Shown piece by piece: positions 31,961-40,578 of a DNA stretch of 64,000 nt. The stretch is taken from contig NZ_CP102512.1 of assembly GCF_024612015.1 (NCBI RefSeq), positions 5,580,001-5,644,000 on the forward strand. Direction: 5' to 3'. This DNA is from Streptomyces sp. CA-210063. Lineage in GTDB: Bacteria > Actinomycetota > Actinomycetes > Streptomycetales > Streptomycetaceae. A program made the translations under genes and the position numbers. The notes under the pieces were generated by a model. It saw only the letters and a list, made by a program, of their open reading frames with translations, did no database searches and was not told the origin of the DNA. Each line of letters begins with the position of its first letter. Position 1 is the first letter of the stretch.

Positions 31961-32206
31961 GTGTTCCTGCCCAAATACCCCGACAGCCCCACCCCGCCGC
32001 CCGCACACACCCACGCCCCAGCCGATCCGGCGCCCGCACGGCGCTCACTCCCGGCGGTCTCCATCAGCCCCGGAGTCGTGGCGGCCGTGGTCGTGGGCGG
32101 TGTCGTCCTCACCGCGCTCCTGGCCGCCGTCGCCGTCTCGGCCGTCTCCGTGGCCATCGCGGCCGTGGTCCTGCGCTCCCTGATCCGCGAGCAGAACCGG
32201 CGCTGA
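31961..32206 (+). CDS. SpdD-like membrane protein
   Basis: 81 aa from the GTG at 31961, which has GAGGAG nine bases upstream (an ATG at 31928 is in frame but lies before the ribosome and operator sites). A Pro/His-rich N-terminus (FLPKYPDSPTPPPAHTHAPA) leads to a long hydrophobic segment (GVVAAVVVGGVVLTALLAAV AVS) and the end IREQNRR. This plan is that of pSAM2-type SpdD. Confidence 0.7.
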   Translation: MFLPKYPDSPTPPPAHTHAPADPAPARRSLPAVSISPGVVAAVVVGGVVLTALLAAVAVSAVSVAIAAVVLRSLIREQNRR

Positions 32207-32298
32207 ACGCGCCCGGCACCCGGGGCGGCACACACGACCAAGCATCCGCCGCCCCGGGGCCATCACTCCTGACCGAGCCAGTCAGAAGGAGAATCGCC

Positions 32299-33644
32299 AT
32301 CTTCACCCGCACCACACCGCCCCCGCTCCCGGAACTCGCGAAGCTGGCCGAGCACGGGACCCTGCCCGGTATCCTCCGTCAGCTCTCCGGGCTCGGCGGC
32401 TGCGTCAACCCGATCCGTCTCGATGGCCACCGCACCGAGCACGACGTCGACACCACGACCGGTGAGATCGGCCGCGTCCTCCAGCACCTCGACTCCGCCG
32501 ACCTCCCGGCCGGCCAACTCCTCGTGCGCTGCAACAACCGCCGTACGACTCGGTGTGCGGCCTGCTCCGAGGTCTACCGCCGCGACACCTTCCACCTGAT
32601 CACCTCCGGCCTGCGCGGCGGCAAGGGCGTCCCCGAACATGTCGCCACCCACCCGCGTGTCTTCGCCACCTTCACCGCGCCGAGCTTCGGCCCGGTCCAT
32701 AACCGCCCTTCCAGCGGGCGCCCGTGTCGCTGCGGCATCCGCCACGACCAGGACGACGAGGCACTCGGTACTTCGCTCGATCCAGAGAGTTACGACTACG
32801 AAGCGGCCGTTCTCTGGAACGCGCATGCGGGTCCGCTGTGGCGACGCTTCTCGACCTACCTGCGCCGGGAGGTCGCCAAGCGCGCGGGCCTGTCACAACG
32901 CCGCTTCCGCGACCACGCCCGCGTCTCCTTCGCCAAGGTCGCCGAGTACCAAAAGCGCGGCGCCGTCCACTTCCACGCCGTCATCCGCATCGACGGCCCC
33001 GCGGCGGCGACACCCCACCCCCGGCCTGGGCCACCCCGGAACTGCTCACCGACGCCATCCGCACCGCCGCCGCCAGGGTCCGCGTGGACGGCCCGGTCAT
33101 CGACGGCCGCGCCCACATCTTCACCTTCGGCCGCCAACTCGACGTCCGCACCATCCGCTCCGCCGACTTCAACGACGGCCAGGAGCTGACCGAGCGCGCG
33201 GTCGCGTCGTACATCGCCAAGTACGCCACCAAGGGCGCCGAAACCGCCACGGGAGCTCTCGACCGGCCGCTCAAGTTCGCCGCCGAACTCGCCCAGCTCG
33301 ACATCAGCGACCACGCCCGCCGCCTCATCCGAACCGCCTGGACCCTCGGCGCACGCGAAAGCCTCGAACACCTCCGCCTCCGCGCCTGGGCCCACATGCT
33401 CGGCTTCCGCGGCCACTTCTCCACCAAATCCCGCCGCTACTCCACCACCCTCGGCGCCCTCCGCGACGCCCGCGCCGAATGGCGCCGTACCCAAGCCGCA
33501 ACGGCCGACGGACCAACGCCCGACACGACGTACGTCCTCGCCCACTGGGTCTTCGCCGGAACCGGCCTGTCCGACACCGAAGCCTGGCTTGCCGCATCCC
33601 TCGAACCCGCCCCCGGAACGGAAGGAGAGCCCACCCATGGCTGA
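32299..33644 (+). pseudogene. AICE replication initiator (RepSA-like), frameshifted
   Basis: The frame from about 32299 reads LPELAKLAEHGTLPGILRQL, CNNRRTTRCAACSEVYRRDT, RVFATFTAPSFGPVHNRP and EYQKRGAVHFHAVIRIDGP, then loses sense at about 32998-33003. The continuation lies one frame back (WATPELLTDAIRTAA, SYIAKYATKGAETATG, WAHMLGFRGHFSTKSRRYST), to the stop at 33642-33644. One base missing in a GC-rich run explains it. The HFH metal-binding site of rolling-circle initiators is present. The start is also odd: a strong AAGGAGA (32286-32292) is followed by no ATG/GTG, only ATC at 32299; the first standard start is the GTG at 32524. Probably no full-length Rep is made. Confidence 0.8.
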
Positions 33645-33870
33645 GCCCCAAGTCACCACCCTCAGGACTGACCCCTGCGACCCGTCCTTGGCTCTCCTCA
33701 CAGTGGAGGAGGCGGCCCGACGTCTCCGTATCGGCCGTACGACGTGCTTCCGGCTCGTCCTGGCCGGAGAGATCGAGTCGGTCATGGTGGGACGGTTGCG
33801 CCGAGTCCCGTCCGATGCCGTGCCCGCCTACGTGGCCAAGCTGCGCCACCGACCCGCTCAAGCGGCCTGA
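33637..33870 (+). CDS. xis: excisionase (MerR-like HTH_17)
   Basis: 77 aa from the ATG at 33637 behind GAAGGAGAG; it overlaps the rep stop by eight bases. LLTVEEAARRLRIGRTTCFR, LVLAGEIESVMVGRLRRVPS is a typical Xis winged-helix that bends att DNA with the integrase to promote excision. Followed after 13 bases by int. Confidence 0.85.
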   Translation: MAEPQVTTLRTDPCDPSLALLTVEEAARRLRIGRTTCFRLVLAGEIESVMVGRLRRVPSDAVPAYVAKLRHRPAQAA

Positions 33871-33883
33871 GGGGGACGACGCC

Positions 33884-35122
33884 ATGGCAGAGAAGAACCG
33901 CACCCGTCAGCCCAACGGTGCCTCGTCGATCTACCTCGGCAAGGACGGCAAGTGGCACGGACGAGTGACCGTTGGCGTCCGAGATGACGGCAAGCCCGAC
34001 CGCCGCCACATCGAGCGCAAGACCAAGGCCGAAGTGACCAAGGCCGTCCGCGAGATGGAGCGGGCGCGAGATGACAAGAAGCTCAGGAAGCCGGGACAGA
34101 GCTGGACGCTCCAAGCCTGGCTTGAGCACTGGGTCGAGAACATCGCCAAGCCGTACGTCTCCGAGAACACGTACGACGGGTACGAGGTCGACGTACGCGT
34201 TCACCTCGTGCCCGGCCTGGGCGCTCACAAGCTCGCCAAGTTGGAGCCCGAGCACCTGGAGCGCTTCTACCGGAAGATGCAAGCGTCCGGGAGCTCCGCC
34301 GGCACCGCCCACCACGCCCACCGGACGATCCGGGTCGCCCTCGGCGAGGCAGTCCGACGCGGGCACGTCGCCACGAACGCGGCGGAGATCGCCAAGGCTC
34401 CCCGTCTCGAAGAAGAAGACATCGAGCCTTACACGATCGAGGAGGTGCAAAGACTCCTCGTCGAGGCGGCCAAGCTTCGCAACAGCGCGCGTTGGGTCGT
34501 CGCCCTGGCCCTCGGCCTCCGCCAAGGGGAAGCGCTCGGCCTCCACTGGGAAGACGTCGACCTGGAGGCGGGATACGCACGCATCCGTAAGAACCGGCTC
34601 CGCCCGAAGTACGCGCACGGCTGCGGTGCCAACCCGTGCGGCCGGAAGGCGGGCTACTGCCCCAAGCGCGAGCAGACCCGGCGCGAGCACAAGTCCACCA
34701 AGTCACGTGCGGGACGGCGAACCATCGGCCTGCCCGATCCGCTGATCAAGATTCTCCGCCAGCACCAGGAAGCCCAGGAGCGGGAGCAGATCGCGGCCGG
34801 TGGTGACTGGGAGGGCAAGGGCTACGTCTTCGCCTCGCCGGTCGGCGGACCATTGAGCCCGAACACCGACTTCCACGTCTGGAAGCGGCTGCTTCGGGAC
34901 GCGGGCGTACGGGACGGCCGTCTCCATGACGCTCGCCACACCGCCGCGACCGTCCTTCTGATCCTCGGTGTCCCGGACGTTGTGATCGACTCGATCATGG
35001 GTTGGGAGCCTGGGGGAGCGGCCCGGATGCGCGCTCGGTACATGCACGTGACGGGGACCATGCTCCGTCAGGTCGCGCAGCAAGTCGGCGACGCTCTGTG
35101 GGAGCTCCCGAAAACGAACTGA
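33884..35122 (+). CDS. int: tyrosine-family site-specific integrase
   Basis: 412 aa. Arm-binding and core-binding domains (SIYLGKDGKWHGRVTVGVRD, WLEHWVENIAKPYVSENTYD) precede the catalytic domain with Arg213 (LGLRQGEALGL), His348/Arg351 (LHDARHTAATVLL), Trp374 in the position usually held by His (MGWEP) and nucleophile Tyr386 (ARYMHVT). A Cys-containing insert (CGANPCGRKAGYC) between the Arg and the HxxR box is common in AICE enzymes. It is directly beside the tRNA-Ser(GGA), its presumed target, and appears intact. Confidence 0.93.
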   Translation: MAEKNRTRQPNGASSIYLGKDGKWHGRVTVGVRDDGKPDRRHIERKTKAEVTKAVREMERARDDKKLRKPGQSWTLQAWLEHWVENIAKPYVSENTYDGYEVDVRVHLVPGLGAHKLAKLEPEHLERFYRKMQASGSSAGTAHHAHRTIRVALGEAVRRGHVATNAAEIAKAPRLEEEDIEPYTIEEVQRLLVEAAKLRNSARWVVALALGLRQGEALGLHWEDVDLEAGYARIRKNRLRPKYAHGCGANPCGRKAGYCPKREQTRREHKSTKSRAGRRTIGLPDPLIKILRQHQEAQEREQIAAGGDWEGKGYVFASPVGGPLSPNTDFHVWKRLLRDAGVRDGRLHDARHTAATVLLILGVPDVVIDSIMGWEPGGAARMRARYMHVTGTMLRQVAQQVGDALWELPKTN

Positions 35123-35146
35123 GACGGAAACTGAGACGGACAACGA

Positions 35147-35180
35147 CGAAGGGCCCCACCGCGAACGGTGGGGCCCTTCG
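35147..35180 (+). terminator. terminator after int
   Basis: Perfect 15-bp stem CGAAGGGCCCCACCG with its complement around loop CGAA. Confidence 0.82.
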
Positions 35181-35201
35181 ACATCGTGCCCGGTGAGGCA
35201 C

Positions 35202-35289
35202 TGGCGGAGGATACGAGATTCGAACTCGTGAGGGGTTGCCCCCAACACGCTTTCCAAGCGTGCGCCCTAGGCCTCTAGGCGAATCCTCC
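35202..35289 (-). tRNA. tRNA-Ser(GGA), host gene and attR
   Basis: On the minus strand: acceptor GGAGGAT (35289-35283) pairs with ATCCTCC, discriminator G and encoded CCA end at 35202. D-arm GCCTAGAGGCCTAGGGC, anticodon stem-loop ACGCTTGGAAAGCGT (anticodon GGA) and a long variable arm TTGGGGGCAACCCC identify a class II serine tRNA. The 3' 54 bases are repeated at 10587 and 6953; integration leaves the gene intact, as usual for AICEs. Confidence 0.95.
35204..35257 (-). repeat. attachment-site copy D inside tRNA-Ser(GGA)
   Basis: The 54 bases shared with copy B (10587-10640) and, with one extra C, copy A (6953-7007). The next base differs, placing the crossover at or before the anticodon loop. 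Confidence 0.88.
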
Positions 35290-35410
35290 GCCAGGAACAT
35301 TACATGACGGCGGAGGGTGCTTGCGAACTCGTTCGAGGGCGGGTGATCAAGGGGAGAGGGAGGGCGGGGAGGCGGGTCGGCGGCCCCCGGGGATCGGGTA
35401 GGCTGGGGTC

Positions 35411-35498
35411 AGCCCCTCACGCGGCGCTATCTGACTGAACTCCCCCAGGGCCGGAAGGCAGCAAGGGTAGGTTGGCTCTGGCGGGTGCGTGAGGGGTC
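35411..35498 (+). ncRNA. ffs: 4.5S RNA of the signal recognition particle
   Basis: The tip loop CAGGGCCGGAAGGCAGCA with flanking AAGGGTAGG matches the conserved SRP helix 8 (GGAA tetraloop region bound by Ffh), and the ends CCCCTCACGC (35413) and GCGTGAGGGG (to 35496) pair to close the long helix. A -10-like TAGGCT (35399-35404) is well placed. In Streptomyces the gene lies just before dnaX, as here. Confidence 0.92.
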
Positions 35499-35825
35499 TT
35501 CGCTGTTCTGGGGGCCTTTGGCCGATGGGTTCCAGGCCTCACTCATGGCCGCCGGTACTGCCACCGCCGATCGCCTCAGCCGTTGCCGCTGTTGGCCGTG
35601 ACCCCGCTCTCACTGATGTTCCGCCGTGGTGCGCCCGCAGGAACACCCACTCGTCCACGGAGGTCGTCGAGGCGGCGGGTCGCGGCGGGGGAGGCCACCG
35701 CGCACGTCCTGGCGCCGGTTCGGGTTCAGCCCTCGTCCCACGGCGGTCCCACGCGATCCCGCAGTGGTCCTGTGGCCGTCCCGTGGCGGTCCGCGTTGTC
35801 AGTGGGCGCCTATAACCTCGTATGT
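35499..35825. other. intergenic region before dnaX
   Basis: About 330 bases without a supportable gene. A TATAAC (35811-35816) ends nine bases before the GTG of dnaX, so a leaderless or very short-leader transcript is possible; no clear -35 is seen. Confidence 0.4.
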
Positions 35826-38336
35826 GTGTCGTCTCTCGCGCTGTACCGCCGCTATCGCCCGGAGTCGTTCGCCGAGGTCATCGGGCAGGAGCATGTCACC
35901 GACCCGCTGCAGCAGGCGCTGCGGAACAACCGGGTCAATCACGCGTACCTGTTCAGCGGTCCGCGTGGGTGTGGCAAGACGACGAGCGCGCGGATCCTGG
36001 CGCGGTGTCTGAACTGCGAGCAGGGGCCCACGCCGACGCCCTGCGGGGAGTGCCAGTCCTGCCAGGACCTGGCGCGGAACGGGCCGGGTTCGATCGACGT
36101 CATCGAGATCGACGCGGCTTCGCACGGTGGTGTGGACGATGCCCGTGAGCTGCGGGAAAAGGCCTTCTTCGGGCCCGCGGGCAGCCGGTACAAGATCTAC
36201 ATCATCGACGAGGCCCACATGGTCACGTCGGCCGGTTTCAACGCGCTGCTGAAGGTCGTGGAGGAGCCGCCGGAGCACCTCAAGTTCATCTTCGCGACCA
36301 CCGAGCCCGAGAAGGTCATCGGGACGATCCGGTCGCGTACGCACCACTATCCGTTCCGGCTCGTCCCGCCCGGCACGCTGCGGGAGTACCTCGGCGAGGT
36401 CTGCGGCAAGGAGAAGATCCCGGTCGAGGAGGGTGTCCTGCCGCTGGTCGTGCGCGCCGGGGCCGGCTCCGTGCGTGACTCGATGTCCGTCATGGACCAG
36501 CTGCTGGCGGGGGCGACGGACGAGGGCGTGACGTATGCCATGGCCACGTCGCTGCTCGGCTATACGGACGGGTCGTTGCTCGACTCGGTCGTCGAGGCCT
36601 TCGCCTCCGGGGACGGGGCCGCGGCCTTCGAGGTCGTCGACCGGGTCATCGAGGGCGGCAACGACCCGCGGCGGTTCGTCGCCGACCTGCTGGAGCGGCT
36701 GCGGGACCTGGTGATCCTGGCCGCCGTGCCCGACGCCATCGACAAGGGCCTCATCGACGCGCCCGCCGAGGTCCTGGAGCGGATGCGGGCCCAGGCCGGC
36801 GTCTTCGGCGCCGCCGAGCTCAGCCGCGCCGCCGACCTCGTCAACGAGGGCCTCACCGAGATGCGCGGCGCCAACTCACCCCGCCTCCAGCTCGAACTGA
36901 TCTGCGCCCGCGTACTCCTCCCCGCCACCTACGGCGACGAACGGTCCGTCATGGCCCGCCTGGACCGCCTGGAGCGCGGGGTGAACTTCTCCGGCGCGGG
37001 CACAGGGCCCGCGATGGGGTACGTGCCCGGGCCCGACGTCCACGGGGGAGCGGGCGCCCCCATGGGCGGCATGGCTCCGCAGGCCTCGCCGACTCCGCAG
37101 GCCCACCAGGTTCCGGCGGGGAGCGGGGCCGCGGCGGCCCGGGCTGCGGTCCGGGGGGCTGGGGCGCCGGGTGCGCCTGGCGCGTCGGATGTGACAGGTG
37201 TGACGGGTGCTGGTGGTGCCGCGCCGGGTCCCGGTGGGGGCCCGGGTGCTGGTTCGGATGCGTACGGTGCCGGGGGCGCCGGCGGCGGCCAGGCTGGTCC
37301 GGGTGGGGGTGCCCCTGCCGGGGTGACTCCGGCCACCCCTCAGGAGACCGCGCCGATCGCGCCGGCCGCTGCGACGGGGGCTCCGGCCGCGCCCGCGAAC
37401 GCCCACCCCAACGCGCCCGCCTCCCCACCAGGCGCCCCCACCTCTGCCGGCTCCTCCCCCGGCTCCTGGCCCACCCCGGCCGCCGCGGGCAGTGGGCGCC
37501 GGCCCGGCGGGTGGCCGACGGCCGCGCCCGCCGGTGGTGGATCCGCCCCCGGCCCGACCGCTCCGCCCCAGTCCGCCGCGCCTGCCGCGTCGGGCCCGCC
37601 CGCCGCGTATGCCCAGTCCGGCTCCCCGTCGGCCCCCCAGGCACCGGCCGCCTACAACCCCGCCCCCGGCGGCCCCGACCCCCGCATGCTCTGGCCGAAC
37701 ATCCTGGAGACGGTGAAGAACCGCCGCCGCTTCACCTGGATCCTGCTCAGCCAGAACGCGCATGTGGCCGGGTTCGACGGCACGACCCTGCAGATCGGCT
37801 TCGTCAACGCGGGAGCGCGCGACAACTTCGCGAGCAGTGGCAGCGAGGACGTACTGCGGGCGGCGCTGGCCGAGCAGTTCAACGTGCACTGGAAGATCGA
37901 GGCGGTCATCGACACCTCGGGCGGCTCGGCCCCTCCGCCGGGCGCCCCCGGCGGTTACGGGTCTCCCGCGCCGGCCGCCGGTGGCTACGGCGGTGGCGGA
38001 TACGGAAGCGGCGGTGGCGCTGCGAGTGGCGGCTACGGCGGCGGTGGCGCTGGTGGCGGCTACGGCGGCTCCCCGGCCCCGGCGTCCCGTCCCGCCGCGC
38101 CCCAGGCCCCGGCTCCCCGCCCGGCATCCCCGGGCCCGGCCGCGTCCCACCAGCCGACCCCGGCCGCTCCACCCGCAGCCGCACCGCCCCCGGCCCCCGA
38201 ACCCCCGCCCGTCTCCCCCGAGGACGACACACCCGAGGACGACGACCCCGACCTCGACGAGTCCGCCCTCTCCGGCCACGAACTGATCGTGCGGGAACTG
38301 GGGGCGACGGTGGTGGAGGAGATCGCGAACGAGTAG
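35826..38336 (+). CDS. dnaX: DNA polymerase III gamma/tau subunit
   Basis: 836 aa from the GTG at 35826 (SSLALYRRYRPESFAEVIGQ); upstream frame is open but lacks conserved sequence. Clamp-loader ATPase: Walker A GPRGCGKTT (45-53), zinc site Cys64/73/76/79 (CEQGP..CGECQSC), DEAH 128-131, sensor FATTEPEKVIGTIRSR. The conserved N-terminal 370 residues are followed by a very long Pro/Ala/Gly-rich linker and a small C-terminal domain (WPNILETVKNRRRFTWILLS) before a Gly-Tyr-rich stretch and acidic end. Works with delta and delta' to load the beta clamp at replication forks. Length fits the long Streptomyces form. Confidence 0.95.
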   Translation: MSSLALYRRYRPESFAEVIGQEHVTDPLQQALRNNRVNHAYLFSGPRGCGKTTSARILARCLNCEQGPTPTPCGECQSCQDLARNGPGSIDVIEIDAASHGGVDDARELREKAFFGPAGSRYKIYIIDEAHMVTSAGFNALLKVVEEPPEHLKFIFATTEPEKVIGTIRSRTHHYPFRLVPPGTLREYLGEVCGKEKIPVEEGVLPLVVRAGAGSVRDSMSVMDQLLAGATDEGVTYAMATSLLGYTDGSLLDSVVEAFASGDGAAAFEVVDRVIEGGNDPRRFVADLLERLRDLVILAAVPDAIDKGLIDAPAEVLERMRAQAGVFGAAELSRAADLVNEGLTEMRGANSPRLQLELICARVLLPATYGDERSVMARLDRLERGVNFSGAGTGPAMGYVPGPDVHGGAGAPMGGMAPQASPTPQAHQVPAGSGAAAARAAVRGAGAPGAPGASDVTGVTGAGGAAPGPGGGPGAGSDAYGAGGAGGGQAGPGGGAPAGVTPATPQETAPIAPAAATGAPAAPANAHPNAPASPPGAPTSAGSSPGSWPTPAAAGSGRRPGGWPTAAPAGGGSAPGPTAPPQSAAPAASGPPAAYAQSGSPSAPQAPAAYNPAPGGPDPRMLWPNILETVKNRRRFTWILLSQNAHVAGFDGTTLQIGFVNAGARDNFASSGSEDVLRAALAEQFNVHWKIEAVIDTSGGSAPPPGAPGGYGSPAPAAGGYGGGGYGSGGGAASGGYGGGGAGGGYGGSPAPASRPAAPQAPAPRPASPGPAASHQPTPAAPPAAAPPPAPEPPPVSPEDDTPEDDDPDLDESALSGHELIVRELGATVVEEIANE

Positions 38337-38775
38337 GGGGCGAGCAGCGAGCGGGGTTGTCGTGAGGCGCGGGCCAGGTCCGGCAGCTGACGGTGCGCGG
38401 CGGCGTGTGTCCCACCCGGTCCCCGGTCCTGCGCCAGGTCCCGGTTCACCTGCGCCAGCTCCCGGTTCACCTGCGGTCGGTTGCGGGCGGTTGCGCGTCG
38501 GAGGGTGTCGCGCCACCCGTACGTGTTTCCCGTACGGGAAACACGTACGGGAAATAGGGGACCTCGGGGGGCGGGGGCGCGCGCCGTCGGCGAAGTCCCC
38601 CACCCCAGTGCACCCCCAGTGCACCCCTCGTGCACCCCTCGCCGTGGGGAGACGCCTGCCACGATGCCTGTGTGCTGGGCACGCACGGACTTTCATGCGA
38701 TCCAACAAACCCCCGCCATCCCACTCTTCGGAAGCCCCCACAAAGCCCCCCGCCCCCTCCGGTTAGGCTGACCCC
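38337..38775. other. intergenic region between dnaX and purD
   Basis: About 440 bases without a gene. It contains the 36-bp palindrome at 38516 and three near-copies of gtgcacccc(c)(a/t)cg at about 38607-38638. The last 60 bases probably carry the purD promoter (ttaggctgaccccgtg at 38763, a TTAGGCT 10 bases before the GTG). Confidence 0.45.
38516..38551. promoter_or_regulatory. 36-bp perfect palindrome
   Basis: CCCGTACGTGTTTCCCGT joined to its exact complement, no loop, with a nested TTTCCCGTACGGGAAA. It may be an operator for a dimeric or tetrameric regulator, or a cruciform/terminator. A related but imperfect sequence (ggtgttcctccggtacggga) occurs at about 12967. Confidence 0.5.
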
Positions 38776-40029
38776 GTGAAGGTCCTCGTCATTGGTACCG
38801 GTGCTCGTGAGCACGCGCTGTGCCGTTCGCTGTCCCTCGACCCCGATGTCACCGCACTCCACTGCGCGCCCGGCAACGCGGGCATCGCGGAGGTGGCCGA
38901 GCTGCACTCGGTCGACGCGCTGGACGGCGCCGCCGTGGCCGCGCTGGCCACCCGGCTGGAGGTCGGCCTGGTGGTCGTGGGGCCGGAGGCCCCGCTGGTG
39001 GCCGGTGTCGCCGACGCCGTGCGCGAGGCGGGCATCCCGGTGTTCGGCCCCTCAGGGGAGGCCGCGCAGCTGGAGGGCTCCAAGGCTTTCGCCAAGGAGG
39101 TCATGGCCGGCGCCGGCGTACCCACAGCGCGGTCGTACGTCTGCACCACCCACGACGAGGTCGACGAGGCCCTGGACGCGTTCGGTGCGCCGTACGTCGT
39201 GAAGGACGACGGGCTCGCGGCCGGCAAGGGCGTCGTCGTGACGTCGGACCTCGCCCAGGCCCGTGAGCACGCGCTCGCCTGCGGCCGGGTCGTCATCGAG
39301 GAGTTCCTGGACGGCCCCGAGGTCTCCCTCTTCGCGATCACCGACGGCGTGACCGTCCTCCCGCTCCAGCCCGCGCAGGACTTCAAGCGCGCGCTGGACG
39401 GCGACGAGGGCCCCAACACCGGCGGCATGGGCGCGTACTCGCCGCTCCCGTGGGCCGACCCGAAGCTGGTCGACGAGGTCCTGCAGACCGTGCTGCAGCC
39501 GACCGTCGACGAGATGCGGCGCCGGGGCACCCCGTTCTCCGGTCTGCTCTACGCGGGTCTGGCGATCACCGGCCGAGGCGTACGGGTGATCGAGTTCAAC
39601 GCGCGGTTCGGCGACCCGGAGACCCAGGTCGTCCTGGCCCGCCTGAAGACCCCGCTGGCCGGCGTCCTGCTCGCCGCCGCGAACGGCACCCTCGCCGACC
39701 TCGAACCCCTCCGTTGGAGCGATGACGCGGCCGTCACCGTGGTCGTGGCCTCGCACAACTACCCCGGCACCCCGCGCACCGGCGACCCCATCACCGGCCT
39801 CGACGAGGTCGCCGCCGTGGACGCCCCGCACGCGTACGTCCTGCACGCCGGCACCAAGCGCGTCGGCGACGACGTCGTCAGCGCCGGTGGCCGCGTCCTC
39901 TCCGTCACCGCCACCGGCAAGGACCTCACCCAGGCCCGCGACCGCGCGTACACCGCCGTCGCCCGCATCAACCTCGACGGCTCCCAGCACCGCTCGGACA
40001 TCGCGGCGAAGGCGGCAATCGAGGCGTGA
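38776..40029 (+). CDS. purD: phosphoribosylamine-glycine ligase
   Basis: 417 aa from a GTG at 38776 (KVLVIGTGAREHALCRSLS). GAR synthetase: joins 5-phosphoribosylamine and glycine with ATP in step two of purine synthesis. N-terminal Rossmann-like domain (VVVGPEAPLVAGVADAV), ATP-grasp domain (SKAFAKEVMAGAGVPTARSY, VVKDDGLAAGKGVVV, EEFLDGPEVSLFAITDG) and C-terminal part (GVRVIEFNARFGDPETQVVL, MGAYSPLPW). Length is normal. Monocistronic by context, with its own leader. Confidence 0.96.
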   Translation: MKVLVIGTGAREHALCRSLSLDPDVTALHCAPGNAGIAEVAELHSVDALDGAAVAALATRLEVGLVVVGPEAPLVAGVADAVREAGIPVFGPSGEAAQLEGSKAFAKEVMAGAGVPTARSYVCTTHDEVDEALDAFGAPYVVKDDGLAAGKGVVVTSDLAQAREHALACGRVVIEEFLDGPEVSLFAITDGVTVLPLQPAQDFKRALDGDEGPNTGGMGAYSPLPWADPKLVDEVLQTVLQPTVDEMRRRGTPFSGLLYAGLAITGRGVRVIEFNARFGDPETQVVLARLKTPLAGVLLAAANGTLADLEPLRWSDDAAVTVVVASHNYPGTPRTGDPITGLDEVAAVDAPHAYVLHAGTKRVGDDVVSAGGRVLSVTATGKDLTQARDRAYTAVARINLDGSQHRSDIAAKAAIEA

Positions 40030-40578
40030 TGGCTGGTGGGGGCGGCCACCGAGGCGTGCTGACCGGTGCCGGTCGGTGCACTGACCGGCAGTCGCCAACC
40101 CCGCCCCGACCGGCTGACGGCGGCCGAACAGGGTGCGCTCGGCAGCCCGTCGCCCCCGCCGCGCGCCCGTGACCTTCCACGCCCCTCCACGCCCTTCCGC
40201 ACGCATCCGTCCCCTTCGCGACATCCGCTTGCGAAGCATCATCAACGGGTACGAACCCCAGGCTCCGGAATCCCTCGGACACCCCAGATACCCCTGGAAA
40301 ATCCGCCGGAAGCCGGGGCCCCATCCTTGCCCAGCGTCATTCACCTCTCCCCAAAGCCATTCCATCGAGTGAGCGATGGCCTATCCGGCTGACGACGGCC
40401 GGGGCCCCAACTAGGGTGCGGCGCAAGTGTTCCGGCACTTGGCCCACCGGCATTGCGATGTCAGTGGTGGGTGCCACAGTGGGGGAGTGAGCAACGACAG
40501 GGCATTCGGCGGCGACCACGGTGACGAGCAGTCGTCGCGGTGGGCGCCGCACGGGACAGCAGGGGGTGACGTCGGGTC
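40030..40578. other. intergenic region with a possible 31-codon leader frame
   Basis: About 550 bases without an established gene. A short frame from GTG 40487 (SNDRAFGGDHGDEQSSRWAP) ends at TGA 40579-40581, overlapping the GTG start of the next gene (GTGA); it could be a translated leader that couples to it, or chance. Confidence 0.35.

Noticed and set aside
32990..33015. Programmed frameshift in rep
   Set aside because: No slippery heptamer or following pseudoknot is evident; a simple one-base loss (or read error) in a GC run is more likely.
36876..38741. 621-codon minus-strand frame across the end of dnaX
   Set aside because: Arg/Gly-rich shadow of the Pro/Ala-rich DnaX linker.
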